A stretch of 64,000 nucleotides of DNA from Flexivirga aerilata (GCF_013002715.1 NZ_JABENB010000002.1:558001-622000), one strand, 5' to 3'. Positions 26,628 through 38,100 are shown, counted from the first letter of the stretch. Made by a program: numbers and translations. Notes: a model not told the origin generated them from the letters alone.

Positions 26628-27784
26628 TTGACCGTGACCCAGGCCTGCTGCACGGCCTGCTCCTCCTTTCCTCCGGCTCCGAAGATCGACCCGGCAGATT
26701 TGATCGTCGCCTCCGCGAAGCCCTTGAAGTCGACGTCCTTCGGCAGGTTGCCCGCGGTCATCACGTCGTACCAGATGCGGCCGGCTCCCTCCCACGAGTT
26801 GCCGCCGATGCCGGTGGCGGCCAGGTAGAACGCCCGGTTGGGGATGCCGGAGTTGACGTGCACCCCGCCGTTGTCGTTCTGCTCGTCGTGCGGCAGGTCC
26901 TGGTAGCCGTCCATGTCGGCCGGTTGCGGGTCCTTGCCGAGATGCGGGTCGTCATACGCCGTGCCGGGCGCCTTCATCGAGCGCAGGGCGACGCCCTTGA
27001 CCTTCTCGGTGAACAGCCCCTGCCCGATCAGCCAGTCGGCATCGGCCGCGCTCTGCTTGTTGACCCGCTGCTTGACCATCGACCCGAAGCAGTCGGACAC
27101 CGACTCGTTGAGCGCACCGGACTGGGCAACGTAGGTGAAACCCGCTGTGTACTGGGTGAATCCGTGGGTCAGCTCGTGGCCGATGACATCCACCGAGTCG
27201 GTGAACGACCGGAAGTAGACGCCGTCGCCGTCGCCGAAGACCATCTGCTCGCCGTCCCAGTAGGCGTTGTCGAAGTCCTTGTCGTAGTGGACGGTCGCGA
27301 GCAGCGGCAGGCCCTTGCCGTCCAGCGAATCGCGGTCGTAGACCTGCGCATAGAGCGCGAAGGTGTCGCCGAGCCCGTCATACGCCTCGTTGACCGACTC
27401 GTCGGCGACGGCGGGCTGCCCCTCGTCGCGCACCTTGGTGCCGGGCAGGTCGGTGCCGTTCTTGGCGTCGAAGATCGTGCGCTTCGGGCTGTATGACGCG
27501 GCGGCCGCGCTCTGTCGCGCGCGTTTGCGGTCGCGGGCCGTCGACGGCAGCTCACGCTCCTGGGCGGACTCGGCGCGGTGTCGCAGGTCCTGCGGGATCA
27601 GCCCGGCGTTGCCGGCACCCGGCGACCCGGTCAGGCCGGAGCTGCGCACCGACCGCCGGCCGACGATCGCGCCGCTCACCGCCAGGGTGCGTTCGGCGGC
27701 GCGCACGACCGCGGGTTCGTCGCTGTCGAGCAGGCGACGCAGGATCTGGGGCGGGACGATCAGACAGTGGCTCATGTCCTTCAT
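26612..27784 (-). CDS. M4-family metalloprotease, protealysin-like
   Basis: This protein of about 390 residues has the thermolysin zinc motif HELTH and the distal glutamate in GALNESVSD, plus the late NRAFYLAATGIGG segment of M4 peptidases. Instead of a long FTP-type propeptide it opens with MSHCLIVPPQILRRLLD, the short cysteine- and PP-containing pro-sequence of protealysin-like proteins. No signal peptide is evident; this subgroup commonly lacks a classical one. ATG 27784 has GAGG upstream at good spacing; the internal ATG 27775 is the alternative. The intact ligands argue for an active protease. Confidence 0.9.
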   Translation of the reverse strand: MKDMSHCLIVPPQILRRLLDSDEPAVVRAAERTLAVSGAIVGRRSVRSSGLTGSPGAGNAGLIPQDLRHRAESAQERELPSTARDRKRARQSAAAASYSPKRTIFDAKNGTDLPGTKVRDEGQPAVADESVNEAYDGLGDTFALYAQVYDRDSLDGKGLPLLATVHYDKDFDNAYWDGEQMVFGDGDGVYFRSFTDSVDVIGHELTHGFTQYTAGFTYVAQSGALNESVSDCFGSMVKQRVNKQSAADADWLIGQGLFTEKVKGVALRSMKAPGTAYDDPHLGKDPQPADMDGYQDLPHDEQNDNGGVHVNSGIPNRAFYLAATGIGGNSWEGAGRIWYDVMTAGNLPKDVDFKGFAEATIKSAGSIFGAGGKEEQAVQQAWVTVKVLTG

Positions 27785-27839
27785 CGTGCCTCGCGACACC
27801 GACAACCTGGGCTCTGCGAAGCACACAACTCGAATCCGC

Positions 27840-27941
27840 GGCGTGCAGAAGTCGCGACGGTTGCGGGGTGCGCACGCGAAACCTGCCCGGGGCGTGCAGA
27901 AGTCGCGACGGTCGCGGGGTGTGCACCCGAAACGTGCTCAG
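27840..27941. repeat. 51-bp direct repeat, two copies
   Basis: Units 27840-27890 and 27891-27941 share long identical runs such as GGCGTGCAGAAGTCGCGACG. They lie between the protease start (other strand) and the leu promoter. The length is a multiple of three and one frame stays open, but no start signal supports a gene. Confidence 0.7.
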
Positions 27942-27974
27942 GGCGTGCCCGACCATTCGACCGCGTCCGAGTGA

Positions 27975-29945
<1,971 letters not shown>

Positions 29946-29952
29946 CGCGCGC

Positions 29953-30750
29953 CTACTGCAGCCCCTCCTGGAGTATGGCGTCAAGGGCCGCGAGCGCGTC
30001 GGTGTCGCCGGTGCGGTGCAGCGGCGCGCTCGTCGGCCGGTTCCACAGCCACAGGTCCAGGTCGGCGGCCGGCCCGCTGACGGTCGCGACGGCGGTCGCG
30101 TCGTCCGGGGCCGGCCGGAAGTTGGCGTCGTCATACTGCTCGCCGCTGTCGGGGTCGGTGCCGGTCTCGCGGCCGAGCTGCAGCGGCCACCGGCGGCCGG
30201 TATCGATCGCGACGAGGGCGACGACCTGACCCTCCGTCGGCGCGAAGGTGAGCAGCCGGTGTTCCCGGCCGTACATCACCCGCACCACCTCGTCGACGCC
30301 GTCAGCGGCGAGCGTCGGGTCGATCGGGCCGACCGGCCCGCCGGCGGTGAGCTCGGCGTCGACCCGGTGGATCAGCGCCTCGTGCGCCTGGCGGCGGGCG
30401 ATGTACCCGGCGGTGTGCAGCGCGTCGTCCTGCGCCCACATCCAGCGACGCTGGTCGGGCGTGGTGTCGGCGAGGGCCCGCCGGAGCGCGGCACTGGCAT
30501 CGTCGAAGGCCGCGAGGGTGGCGGCGCGGCCGCTCGGCCGCTCGGGGTGCTCGAGGGTCTGCGGGTCGGACACGTCATCGGCGACGATCGTGCCCCAGAA
30601 CCACTGCACCTCCGTGAGGTGCCAGAGCAGGTCGTCGGTGCTCCAGTCGGGGCAGGTCGGCACGGCCCGGTTGGGCGCGGTCGCGAGGGCGGCACGGAAG
30701 CGGGCGGACTCGTCGGTGATCAGCTGGCGGAACGGCGGCTCGGTCGTCAT
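29953..30750 (-). CDS. Maleylpyruvate isomerase N-terminal / DinB-like domain protein
   Basis: This 265-residue protein of the mycothiol-dependent maleylpyruvate isomerase-like family has a four-helix DinB-type N-terminal domain. It is seen as RAVPTCPDWSTDDLLWHLTEVQWFW, written here in part only, and ARRQAHEALIHRVDAE, followed by a C-terminal SCP2-like domain. The CPDW, WHL and H-E-x-x-x-H-R elements supply the metal-binding His residues. Actinobacteria carry many paralogues of mostly unknown substrate. Its ATG follows a TAGGGT hexamer inside the palindrome GACCCTAGGGTC by 7 nt, suggesting a leaderless message. Confidence 0.82.
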   Translation of the reverse strand: MTTEPPFRQLITDESARFRAALATAPNRAVPTCPDWSTDDLLWHLTEVQWFWGTIVADDVSDPQTLEHPERPSGRAATLAAFDDASAALRRALADTTPDQRRWMWAQDDALHTAGYIARRQAHEALIHRVDAELTAGGPVGPIDPTLAADGVDEVVRVMYGREHRLLTFAPTEGQVVALVAIDTGRRWPLQLGRETGTDPDSGEQYDDANFRPAPDDATAVATVSGPAADLDLWLWNRPTSAPLHRTGDTDALAALDAILQEGLQ

Positions 30751-30837
30751 ACGGGGGACCCTAGGGTCTGGCCCCGACAGCCGCAGTCGATATTTTCGTG
30801 CGGGACAACCGGCATCGAGCAGGGAAGAGGGTGCGCT

Positions 30838-32067
30838 GTGGGCGCGTTCTGGCATCCGTTCTCCGACATGGGCGCCGTCGAGCGCGGGGGCGAGTTCGTC
30901 GTCACCCGGGCCGAGGGAGTGCACGTCTACGACGACAAGGGCAACCGCTACCTCGACGCGACGGCCGGCCTCTGGTTCGCCAATGTCGGTCACGGCCGGC
31001 GGGAGCTCGCCGACGCCGCCGCGGAGCAGATGACCAAGCTGGCGCACTACTCGACCTTCGGTGACTACGTCCCGGACGTGACGCTGCAGCTCGCCGAGCG
31101 ACTGGCCGGGATCGCGCCGGTGCCGGGCTCCAAGATCTTCCTCACGTCGGGCGGGTCGGACTCGGTCGAGACCGCCGCCAAGATCGCGCGGCGCTACTGG
31201 GTCGAGATGGAGCAGCCGAGCCGCCGCATCATCATCGGCCGCCAGAAGGCTTATCACGGAATGCATTACGCCGGCACGTCGCTCGGCGGCATCCCCGGCA
31301 ACACCGAGGGGTATGGCGAGCTCATCGAGGACCAGGCCCACGTCGTCTGGGACGACCCGGAGGACCTGCGCGCGACGATCGAGCGTCTCGGCGCGGACAA
31401 TGTCGCCGCGTTCTTCTGCGAGCCGGTGATCGGTGCCGGCGGCGTCTACCCGCCGCCGGAGGACTACCTGACCGCGGTCCGCAAGATCTGCACCGAGAAC
31501 GAAGTGCTCTTCGTCGCCGACGAGGTCGTCACCGGTTATGGCCGCATCGGCGGATCATGGTTTGCCTCAACGCGATTCGGCCTCGAACCCGACTTCGTCA
31601 CCACCGCCAAGGGCCTCACGTCCGGCTATCTGCCGATGGGTGCGGTGTTCGTGGCGCCCAAGGTCGCCGAGCTCTTCTTCGCCCCGGACGCCGGACGCTG
31701 GCTGCGGCACGGCTACACCTACTCCGGGCATGCCGCGGCGGCGGCGGTCGCGCTGGCCAATCTCGACCTGATCGAGCAGGAGGGTCTGCTTGAGGACGCC
31801 GCGCGGCTGGAAACCACTCTGCAGACTCGGCTTTCGCCGATCGCCGAGCACGAGCGGGTGAGTGAGGTGCGCAGCGGCACCGGGGCGCTCGCCGCCGTGC
31901 AGCTCACCGAGCCGTCCGAGGCGGCCGGCCTCGCCGCGTCCCTGCGGCAGCACGGTGTCGCGACCCGCGCGGTCGGTGCGGGCGGCATCCAGATCTCGCC
32001 GGCGTTCGTGATGACCGACGCGCAGGTCGACGAGTTGGGCACCGCGATCGAGACCGCCCTCGGCTGA
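30838..32067 (+). CDS. Class III aminotransferase (omega-aminotransferase type)
   Basis: This PLP-dependent fold-type I enzyme of about 409 residues has FLTSGGSDSVETAAKIARRY (cofactor phosphate site), FVADEVVTGYGRIGG with the pyridine-binding Asp, and the Schiff-base lysine in TTAKGLTSGYLPMG at about Lys258. The opening GAFWHPFSDM is typical of beta-alanine/putrescine:pyruvate and related omega-aminotransferases. The amine substrate cannot be decided here. The GTG at 30838 is preceded by GGGAAGAGG. No partner genes in the immediate neighbourhood suggest a pathway. Confidence 0.9.
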   Translation: MGAFWHPFSDMGAVERGGEFVVTRAEGVHVYDDKGNRYLDATAGLWFANVGHGRRELADAAAEQMTKLAHYSTFGDYVPDVTLQLAERLAGIAPVPGSKIFLTSGGSDSVETAAKIARRYWVEMEQPSRRIIIGRQKAYHGMHYAGTSLGGIPGNTEGYGELIEDQAHVVWDDPEDLRATIERLGADNVAAFFCEPVIGAGGVYPPPEDYLTAVRKICTENEVLFVADEVVTGYGRIGGSWFASTRFGLEPDFVTTAKGLTSGYLPMGAVFVAPKVAELFFAPDAGRWLRHGYTYSGHAAAAAVALANLDLIEQEGLLEDAARLETTLQTRLSPIAEHERVSEVRSGTGALAAVQLTEPSEAAGLAASLRQHGVATRAVGAGGIQISPAFVMTDAQVDELGTAIETALG

Positions 32068-32092
32068 CCGGCGCCCCCGCTAGGGTGCCGGT

Positions 32093-32680
32093 ATGACGCA
32101 TCCAGGTGGGGGACAGCAGGATCCGTGGCAGGCGCCGCAGGGTTACCCGGGTCAGTCGCAACACCAGCCGCAGAGCTATCCGGGCCAGCCGGGGCAGCAG
32201 CCACAGCAGGGTTACCCGGGCCAGCCGCCCCAACAGCAGGCGCCGCAGGGCTATCCGGGACAGCCCCACCAGCCGGCCCCGCAGGCCTACCCGCCCGCCG
32301 GCGCGCCCGGGATGCCGAGCGGGCTCATCCGGCTGACCCTGCAGGGCAGCCCGTTGACCTCCAACATCCTCACCCCGAAGGTGCAGATCGACGGCTACCC
32401 GGTGGCGGTCTCCTACGGCGTCAACACGATTCCGGTGCCACCCGGTCCGCACCGGGTCAGTGCACACGCGACCTGGATCGTGCGTTACGGCCAGGCGTCC
32501 TACGACGTAGACGTCGCGCCGGGCCAGACCGCCGAGGTCTACTACGCGGCGCCGTTCGTGCAGTTCATGAAGGGCGCGATGGGCCCGACCAAGCAGCGCC
32601 GCAAGGGTGTGTCGGTGCTGGTGGCGCTGATCGTCGTGGTGATCCTGCTCGTCACGCTGATCGCCGTCGCGGGCAACTGA
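32093..32680 (+). CDS. GYPGQ-repeat protein with C-terminal membrane anchor
   Basis: This 195-residue protein is not one I recognise. Residues 1-75 are Pro/Gln/Gly-rich with repeated GYPGQ/SYPGQ units, a likely disordered segment. Residues about 77-165 form a compact beta-rich domain (VQIDGYPVAVSYGVNTIPV and GPHRVSAHATW). A basic stretch KQRRK precedes a single C-terminal membrane helix (VSVLVALIVVVILLVTLIAV). The topology suggests a tail-anchored protein with the domain in the cytoplasm. The ATG is 6 nt after TAGGGT, again leaderless in appearance. Confidence 0.75.
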   Translation: MTHPGGGQQDPWQAPQGYPGQSQHQPQSYPGQPGQQPQQGYPGQPPQQQAPQGYPGQPHQPAPQAYPPAGAPGMPSGLIRLTLQGSPLTSNILTPKVQIDGYPVAVSYGVNTIPVPPGPHRVSAHATWIVRYGQASYDVDVAPGQTAEVYYAAPFVQFMKGAMGPTKQRRKGVSVLVALIVVVILLVTLIAVAGN

Positions 32681-32715
32681 ACCTCAGCAGTCCCTCAGCG
32701 GTCCGTCACCGGGCC

Positions 32716-33555
32716 TCAACTGAGCGGGACGCGCAGCGCGTCATACAGGATCCGCGACACGCCGTTGATCGTCGTCAGGCCGTAGCTGTAACCGGCCGGG
32801 GCACGGGTGAGGATGACGGCGTTGTAGTCGCGTCCGTTGCCGTAGATGTGGCCGACCGAGTTGAGCCGGTAGCCGCCGGCGCGCGGGCCCCAGCCGTTCT
32901 TGGTCATCCACACGTTGCTGGTGGGCAGCGGGGGAGCGCACACTCCCCAGCGCTGGGACGAAACCACCTGGGACATCAGCGATTTGAGATATTCACGGTG
33001 GGCGCTGGTCAGCACCGTCGTGCCCCAGATGATGCCGGTCATCAGGGTGATCTGGTCGCGCGCGGTGGTGGTCGAGTAGCCCCACCAGTCGGCCGCGCCG
33101 GCCGCGGTGCCGCCCTGCACGACGGTGGCGCTCATGCCGTAGAGGCCGGCCACCCGGCGCACGTTGCTCGCCCCGGCCCAGATGAGCAGCGAGTTGGTCG
33201 CGGTGTTGTCGCTGCGGGTGATCATCGCGGTCGCCTGTGAGCGCTGCGCGGCGCTCAGCTCGATGCCGCGTTCCTGGCAGCGGCGCAGCACGGTGGCGAG
33301 GATCAGCACCTTGATGATGCTGAGTGTCTCGTTGCGCCACCCGTCGTAGAAACCCCAGGTGGTGCGGTTGCGCCGGTCGTAGACGCACAGCGCGATGTTG
33401 CCGCCGCGCGAGCGCTGGTAGGCGGTCAGTTGGGCGCTGAGCTGCGCGCGGGTGGTGGCAAGGGCTCGGTCCGGCATCGCAAGGGACGCGCCGGCGGTCA
33501 GCCCGGTGGCACCTACGAGCAATGCGAGACGTCGAGTGACGGGTCGACTCTCCAT
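32716..33555 (-). CDS. Secreted serine hydrolase, beta-lactamase fold
   Basis: This protein of about 279 residues has a twin-arginine-like signal (TRRLALLVGATGLTAGASLA). The class A beta-lactamase/penicillin-binding motif order follows: S-x-x-K in TLSIIKVLIL, S-D-N in ITRSDNTATN, and a K-x-G-like MTKNGWGP near the C-terminus. It therefore has the catalytic residues of a serine acyl-enzyme hydrolase, but I cannot say whether it attacks beta-lactams, peptidoglycan or another ester/amide. It is divergent from the GNAT gene. An ATG at 33579 is an alternative start. Confidence 0.82.
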   Translation of the reverse strand: MESRPVTRRLALLVGATGLTAGASLAMPDRALATTRAQLSAQLTAYQRSRGGNIALCVYDRRNRTTWGFYDGWRNETLSIIKVLILATVLRRCQERGIELSAAQRSQATAMITRSDNTATNSLLIWAGASNVRRVAGLYGMSATVVQGGTAAGAADWWGYSTTTARDQITLMTGIIWGTTVLTSAHREYLKSLMSQVVSSQRWGVCAPPLPTSNVWMTKNGWGPRAGGYRLNSVGHIYGNGRDYNAVILTRAPAGYSYGLTTINGVSRILYDALRVPLS

Positions 33556-33668
33556 GGCGCGGGACAGTAGCGGCGCCATGGTGGCGCGGTGCGCGGTTTC
33601 GGGTCGCGCCGCGCCGGCCGAGATCAATTCGTGTCCGAAGCACCTCGGGGTGGTGCTTAATGGGTGCC

Positions 33669-34268
33669 ATGGCGAGCACCCCCACGCGTTTCGAGCGCGC
33701 CCTGCTGCGCGACGGCGACCTGCTGCTCCGCGAGCCGGTCGAGGCCGACGTGCCGGCCATCGTTGCCGGTTGCCGGGACCGGCTCACCCAGGAGTGGCTC
33801 CCGCTGCCCGATCCGTATGACGAGAGCCACGCCCGCGGCTTCGTCGCCGACTTCGCCCCGCGGCAGCTCGACTCCGGCGCCGGCATCGTCTGCGCGCTGG
33901 AGCACCAGGGGGACTACGCCGGGATGATCGACTGCAAGAAGACCGACTGGCGCGGCAGGACGACGGAGATCGGCTACTGGGTGATGCCCGGGCACCGAGG
34001 ACACGGACTGGCCGGTCGCGCGGCGCGGCTGCTCGCCGACTGGGCACTGTGCGACCAGGGCATAGAGCGCGTCGAAATCCGTGCTGCGACAGGCAATTTC
34101 GGCTCACAGAAGGCGGCTCTGGCGGCGGGCTTCCAGCGCGAGGGTGTGCTTCGCTCGGCCGGGTTCGTGCATGCCGGCCGTGTCGACCTGGTCGTCTTCG
34201 GCAAGCTGCGCAGCGAGGTGGGCAGTGTCGGCGGTGCCGGCAGTGCGACGGGTCAGCGCACGTCGTAG
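33669..34268 (+). CDS. GNAT acetyltransferase, RimJ/RimL-like
   Basis: This protein of about 199 residues carries the GNAT fold of the RimJ/RimL type. Seen are LLREPVEADVPAIVAGCRD at the start, EIGYWVMPGHRGHGLAGRAARLL (acetyl-CoA-binding V-x-P-x-x-R-G-x-G) and NFGSQKAALAAGFQREG. The substrate could be a ribosomal protein N-terminus or a small molecule. Start ATG 33669 is chosen; 33660 is also in frame. An inverted repeat AAGCACC/GGTGCTT (33638-33658) lies immediately upstream. The 3' end overlaps the opposite-strand AlkB-like gene by 16 bp. Confidence 0.85.
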   Translation: MASTPTRFERALLRDGDLLLREPVEADVPAIVAGCRDRLTQEWLPLPDPYDESHARGFVADFAPRQLDSGAGIVCALEHQGDYAGMIDCKKTDWRGRTTEIGYWVMPGHRGHGLAGRAARLLADWALCDQGIERVEIRAATGNFGSQKAALAAGFQREGVLRSAGFVHAGRVDLVVFGKLRSEVGSVGGAGSATGQRTS

Positions 34269-34888
34269 GGCCGGAACTGGATGCTGATCCGCGGGCCGAC
34301 CGGCTTGCTGGTCTTGGGGATGGCGTGTTCCCAAGTCCGTTGGCAGGAGCCGCCCATCACCAGCAGGTCGCCGTGGCCGAGCGTGTGCCGGATCGAGCTG
34401 CCGCCGCCGACCGGGCGCAGTGCCAGCGTGCGCGGGTGGCCGATCGAGACGATCGCGACCATCGTGTCCTGTGTGCTCGACCGGCCGATGCGGTCGCCGT
34501 GCCAGGCGACCGAGTCGTCGCCGTTGCGATAGAGGCACATGCCCGCCGTGGTGAACGGCTCGCCCAGCTCCGCCCGGTAGTAGCCGGACAGCGCCGAACG
34601 CGCCTGCGCCAGCACCGGATCGGGCAATTGCTCGTGCTGGTGGTAGAAGCGCAGCAGGCGCGGGGTGTCGACCTCGCGCTCGTACATCATCCGGCGCTCG
34701 CCCTGCCAGTCGACGCCTGCGCTGCCGCCGAGGGCGAGGCGGGCGAACAACTCGTCCGCGCCGGTCAACCAGCCGGGCCGCAGGTCGATCCAGGCGCCGC
34801 GGGTCAGGGTGGTGCGCCGGACCGCGCCGGCGAGTGGGCGCAGCCCCACCTCGTCGACCTGGTCGAGCAGGGAGCCCTGCAGCGGCAT
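34253..34888 (-). CDS. AlkB-like 2-oxoglutarate/Fe(II) dioxygenase
   Basis: This protein of about 211 residues belongs to the AlkB superfamily, which removes alkyl lesions from nucleic acids by oxidation. The iron facial triad is seen as HGD in VAWHGDRIG and the later His in TWEHAIPK. The 2-oxoglutarate-binding arginine lies in RISIQFRPYD. ERRMMYEREVDTPRL and the MCLYRNGDDSVAWH segment resemble the AlkB lid and core. A GTG two codons upstream could be the start. No SOS or Ada-type regulator is adjacent. Confidence 0.88.
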   Translation of the reverse strand: MPLQGSLLDQVDEVGLRPLAGAVRRTTLTRGAWIDLRPGWLTGADELFARLALGGSAGVDWQGERRMMYEREVDTPRLLRFYHQHEQLPDPVLAQARSALSGYYRAELGEPFTTAGMCLYRNGDDSVAWHGDRIGRSSTQDTMVAIVSIGHPRTLALRPVGGGSSIRHTLGHGDLLVMGGSCQRTWEHAIPKTSKPVGPRISIQFRPYDVR

Positions 34889-34935
34889 ACTCACCCGGCC
34901 AGTGTAGACAGGTGTTCGAACCGATGTCGAGTGGA

Positions 34936-36486
34936 TCAGTCGCCGAAGGACTCCAGCGCGGCCTGCGCCGCGTGATAGCCGCCGAGGCCGCTCACTCCGC
35001 CGCCCCGGCGAGATCCCGCGCCCGCCAACAGGATCGGCCCGTATGCCGTTGCCACTCCCCACCGCTGCGCGGGCGTCCGCAGCGGTTCGTCGTCGTCCGC
35101 CCAGGGCCAGCTCAGCGGGCCGTGGAAGATGTTGCCGCCCGGCATCGCGAGGGTCCGCTCCAGGTCGCGCGTGGTCTTGGTCTCGATGCAGAGGTTGCCG
35201 CCTGCATCGCGCAGCACGACGTCCTCGATCGGCTCGGCGAGCACGCTGGAGAGCGAATCCAGCACGGCCCGCTCGAGTTTCGCCCGTTCGGCGTCGCTGC
35301 CGTCGAGCAGCCGGTCCGGGGTCTGCAGGGAGAAGACGGTCAGCGTCTGCGCTCCCGACGCCCGCAGCTCCGGCGACAGGATCGTCGGATCGGTGAGCGA
35401 GTGGCAGTAGATCTCGGCCGGCATCGGAGTCGGAGCGGCGCCCGAAATCGCTTGCTGGTAGGCGGTTTCCAGACCGGAGTAGGTCTCGTTGATGTGGAAC
35501 GTGCCCCCGAAGGCGGCCTCCGGCGCGACCTCGCCGTCGCGCAGCCGGGGCAGCCGCGACAGCAGCAGGTTGACCTTCACCTGCGCGCCCTCGGCGGGTG
35601 ACGGCGCGGCACCCATCAGCCCGTCGAGCACCGCCGGCGCGGCGGCCCACAGGACCTGGCCGGCCGTCGCGGTCAGCTCGTCGTCGTCGCTGTGCCAGGT
35701 CACCGCGCCGTCGTCGAGGGCGGTGACCGTGGCGCCGGTGACCAGCTCGGCGCCGGCGTCCCGCGCGGCCCGCTCGAGCGCGCCCGACACCGCACCCATC
35801 CCGCCGACCGGCACGTCCCAGTCGCCGGTCCCGCCGCCGATCACGTGGTAGAGGAAGCAGATGTTCTGTTGCAGGTCGGCCTGGTGCGCCCGCGCGAAGG
35901 TCGAGATCAGCCCGTCGGTGAGCATCACCCCGCGCGTCAGGTCGTCGGCCACGCTCGCCTCGATGACCTCGCCGAGCGGCCGCCGCAGGAAGTCATCGAC
36001 CAGCGAACCGTCGCCGATCAGCTCCTCCACCTGCGCCGCTCTGCGCAGCGGCTCGGTCACCGTCGGCCACAGCGTCTGCGCGAGCCGGCCGGTGCGGGCG
36101 TAGAAGTCGTGCCAGCCGTCGACGTCCCCGGCGGCGCCGATGGCGGCGAACGACGCGGCCGTGGCCGCCGCGTCCTGGTTGTCGATCAGCAGCCCGCGAT
36201 CGCCGCCCGGCACCGGTGTGTAGGACGAGTAACGCCGCCGCCGCAGCGTGATCGCGAGGCCGAGGTCACGGATGATCTGCCGCGGCAGCAGGCTGACCAG
36301 GTAGGAGTAGCGCGACAGCCGGGCGCCGGTGCCGGCGAACGCCTCCGCCGAGACCGATGCCCCGCCGAGGTGGTCCTGCCGCTCCAGCAGCAACACCGTC
36401 CGTCCGGCCCGGGCCAGGTAGGCGGCCGCGGTCAGGCCGTTGTGACCGCCGCCGACCACGATCACGTCATACGAGCGTTGAGGCAT
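34936..36486 (-). CDS. FAD-dependent oxidoreductase, phytoene desaturase-like
   Basis: This 516-residue flavoprotein begins with the dinucleotide-binding motif [21 protein letters not shown] and [12 protein letters not shown]. It ends with a second FAD-contact region ([19 protein letters not shown]), the pattern of the phytoene desaturase/carotenoid-oxygenase-like group related to human PYROXD2. No carotenoid genes are nearby, so the substrate is open. It is divergent from recO; the start is the only ATG before the nucleotide-binding motif. Confidence 0.88.
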   Translation of the reverse strand: MPQRSYDVIVVGGGHNGLTAAAYLARAGRTVLLLERQDHLGGASVSAEAFAGTGARLSRYSYLVSLLPRQIIRDLGLAITLRRRRYSSYTPVPGGDRGLLIDNQDAAATAASFAAIGAAGDVDGWHDFYARTGRLAQTLWPTVTEPLRRAAQVEELIGDGSLVDDFLRRPLGEVIEASVADDLTRGVMLTDGLISTFARAHQADLQQNICFLYHVIGGGTGDWDVPVGGMGAVSGALERAARDAGAELVTGATVTALDDGAVTWHSDDDELTATAGQVLWAAAPAVLDGLMGAAPSPAEGAQVKVNLLLSRLPRLRDGEVAPEAAFGGTFHINETYSGLETAYQQAISGAAPTPMPAEIYCHSLTDPTILSPELRASGAQTLTVFSLQTPDRLLDGSDAERAKLERAVLDSLSSVLAEPIEDVVLRDAGGNLCIETKTTRDLERTLAMPGGNIFHGPLSWPWADDDEPLRTPAQRWGVATAYGPILLAGAGSRRGGGVSGLGGYHAAQAALESFGD

Positions 36487-36549
36487 GGGGGCAGGGTACG
36501 GCGGGCCTGCGCGCCCATCGCCCGCCCGTCGGCGACAATGGACGTCGTC

Positions 36550-37302
36550 ATGGCCACTTATCGCGACGTCGGCATCGTGCTGCGCACCCACAAGCTGGGG
36601 GAGACCGACCGCATCGTCACCATGCTCACCCGCGGGCGGGGCAAGGTGCGCGCGGTGGCCAAGGGCGTGCGTCGCACCAAGTCCCGATTCGGCGCCCGGC
36701 TGGAGCCGGGGATGATCGTCGATCTGCAGTGTTACGAGGGTCGTTCGCTCGACACGGTGACCCAGGCGGAGATGCTGGCGCCCTACGGCGAGCAGCTGGT
36801 GCGCGACTACGGCGCGTTCACCGCCGCGACGGCGATGCTCGAGACCGCCGAGCGGCTCAGCGAGGAGCACGAGGCGGTGCCGCAGCAGTTCAACCTGCTC
36901 GCCGGCGCGCTCGCGTCGCTGGCGCACCGAGAGCACCGGCCCGAGCTGGTGCTCGACTCCTACCTGCTGCGGTCGGTGTCGATCGCCGGCTGGGCACCGA
37001 GCTTCGTCGACTGCGCCGGGTGCGGGGCCGCCGGCCCGCACCGCGCCTTCAATCTCGCGAGCGGCGGCGCGGTCTGCTACTCGTGCCGCACCCCGGGCAG
37101 CGCGGCCCCGCACCAGGAGACCTTCGTGCTGCTCGCGGCGCTGCTCACCGGCGACTGGACGGTCGCCGACGCGAGCGACGACACCGCCCGCCGGGAGGGC
37201 AGCGGGCTGGTGTCGGCCTACGTGCAGTGGCACCTCGAACGCGGCGTGAGATCGTTGCGTCTCGTGGACCGCAGCAGCTCTCACCTCGAAACGACGCGAT
37301 GA
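36550..37302 (+). CDS. recO: DNA repair protein RecO
   Basis: This 250-residue RecFOR-pathway mediator loads RecA at gaps. It has an N-terminal OB fold ([20 protein letters not shown]), a helical core, and a zinc-binding C-terminal part with CAGCGAAG and CYSCRT. ATG 36550 gives the family-typical MATYRD start; an ATG at 36538 is also in frame. It is translationally coupled to uppS through ATGA, an arrangement conserved in actinobacteria. Confidence 0.95.
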   Translation: MATYRDVGIVLRTHKLGETDRIVTMLTRGRGKVRAVAKGVRRTKSRFGARLEPGMIVDLQCYEGRSLDTVTQAEMLAPYGEQLVRDYGAFTAATAMLETAERLSEEHEAVPQQFNLLAGALASLAHREHRPELVLDSYLLRSVSIAGWAPSFVDCAGCGAAGPHRAFNLASGGAVCYSCRTPGSAAPHQETFVLLAALLTGDWTVADASDDTARREGSGLVSAYVQWHLERGVRSLRLVDRSSSHLETTR

Positions 37303-38096
37303 CCCGGCAGCACGACCACCTGCGTCCCGACCCGCATCCGAGCGGTGCGAAGCCCCCCGTCATACCGGCGCGGCTGGTGCCGCAGCACATCGCGATGGTG
37401 ATGGACGGCAACGGCCGCTGGGCCAACCAGCGCGGACTGCCGCGCACCAAGGGCCACGAGGCGGGCGAGGCGCAGCTGATCGACGTGATCGCCGGCTGCA
37501 TCGAGGCGGGCGTGCCGAACCTGTCGGCATACATGTTCTCCACCGAGAACTGGCGGCGGTCGCCGGACGAGGTGCGCTTCCTGATGGGCTTCAACCGCGA
37601 CGTGATCCGGCGCCGGGTCGACCTGCTCAACTCGTGGGGCGTGCGCTGCCGCTGGTCGGGGCAACGCCCCCGCCTGTGGCGGTCGGTGCTGAAGGAGCTG
37701 CAGCGCGCCGAGGAGATCACCGCCGGCAACACCGTGATGACCCTGCAGATGTGCGTCAACTACGGCGGCCGCGCCGAGATCGCCGACGCGACCCGGCGCA
37801 TCGCCGAGCAGGTGCAGGCCGGCAAGCTCAAGCCGAGCTCGATCAGCGAGAAGACGATCGCGCGCCACCTGACCTGGCCGGACATGCCCGACGTCGACCT
37901 TTTCGTGCGGTCGTCGGGGGAGCAGCGCACCAGCAACTTCATGCTGTGGCAGTCGGCGTATGCCGAAATGGTCTTCCTCGACACGCTGTGGCCCGACTTC
38001 GACCGCCGTGACCTGTGGCGGGCGATCCAGATCTACGCCGACCGCGACCGGCGCTTCGGCGGCGCCGTGGACAAGGCGGGCGCGCCGGCCGGGTAA
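37299..38096 (+). CDS. uppS: Isoprenyl transferase (polyprenyl diphosphate synthase, UppS family)
   Basis: This 265-residue cis-prenyltransferase makes the long-chain polyprenyl diphosphate carrier for cell-wall assembly. [17 protein letters not shown] (catalytic Asp and diphosphate-binding Arg), [15 protein letters not shown] and [17 protein letters not shown] are all family hallmarks. The N-terminal 25 residues are Pro/His-rich. It overlaps recO by 4 bp and converges on zur with a 4-bp gap. Confidence 0.95.
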   Translation: MTRQHDHLRPDPHPSGAKPPVIPARLVPQHIAMVMDGNGRWANQRGLPRTKGHEAGEAQLIDVIAGCIEAGVPNLSAYMFSTENWRRSPDEVRFLMGFNRDVIRRRVDLLNSWGVRCRWSGQRPRLWRSVLKELQRAEEITAGNTVMTLQMCVNYGGRAEIADATRRIAEQVQAGKLKPSSISEKTIARHLTWPDMPDVDLFVRSSGEQRTSNFMLWQSAYAEMVFLDTLWPDFDRRDLWRAIQIYADRDRRFGGAVDKAGAPAG

Positions 38097-38100
38097 CCGG

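Noticed and set aside
26510..26631. Frame encoding a 9-residue repeat (SSRVTRSAL) after the DUF305 gene
   Set aside because: It is the shadow of the 27-bp minisatellite, lies in the overlap of the DUF305 reading in another frame, and has no start signal.
27840..27974. 17-residue repeat protein over the 51-bp duplication
   Set aside because: The open frame is a by-product of the duplication; codon use is unlike the neighbours and no start is supported.
34253..34268. Frameshift or misannotation at the overlapping ends of the GNAT and AlkB-like genes
   Set aside because: Both proteins have complete family C-termini (KLRSEV region and FRPYDVR), so the 16-bp convergent overlap is real and unremarkable.
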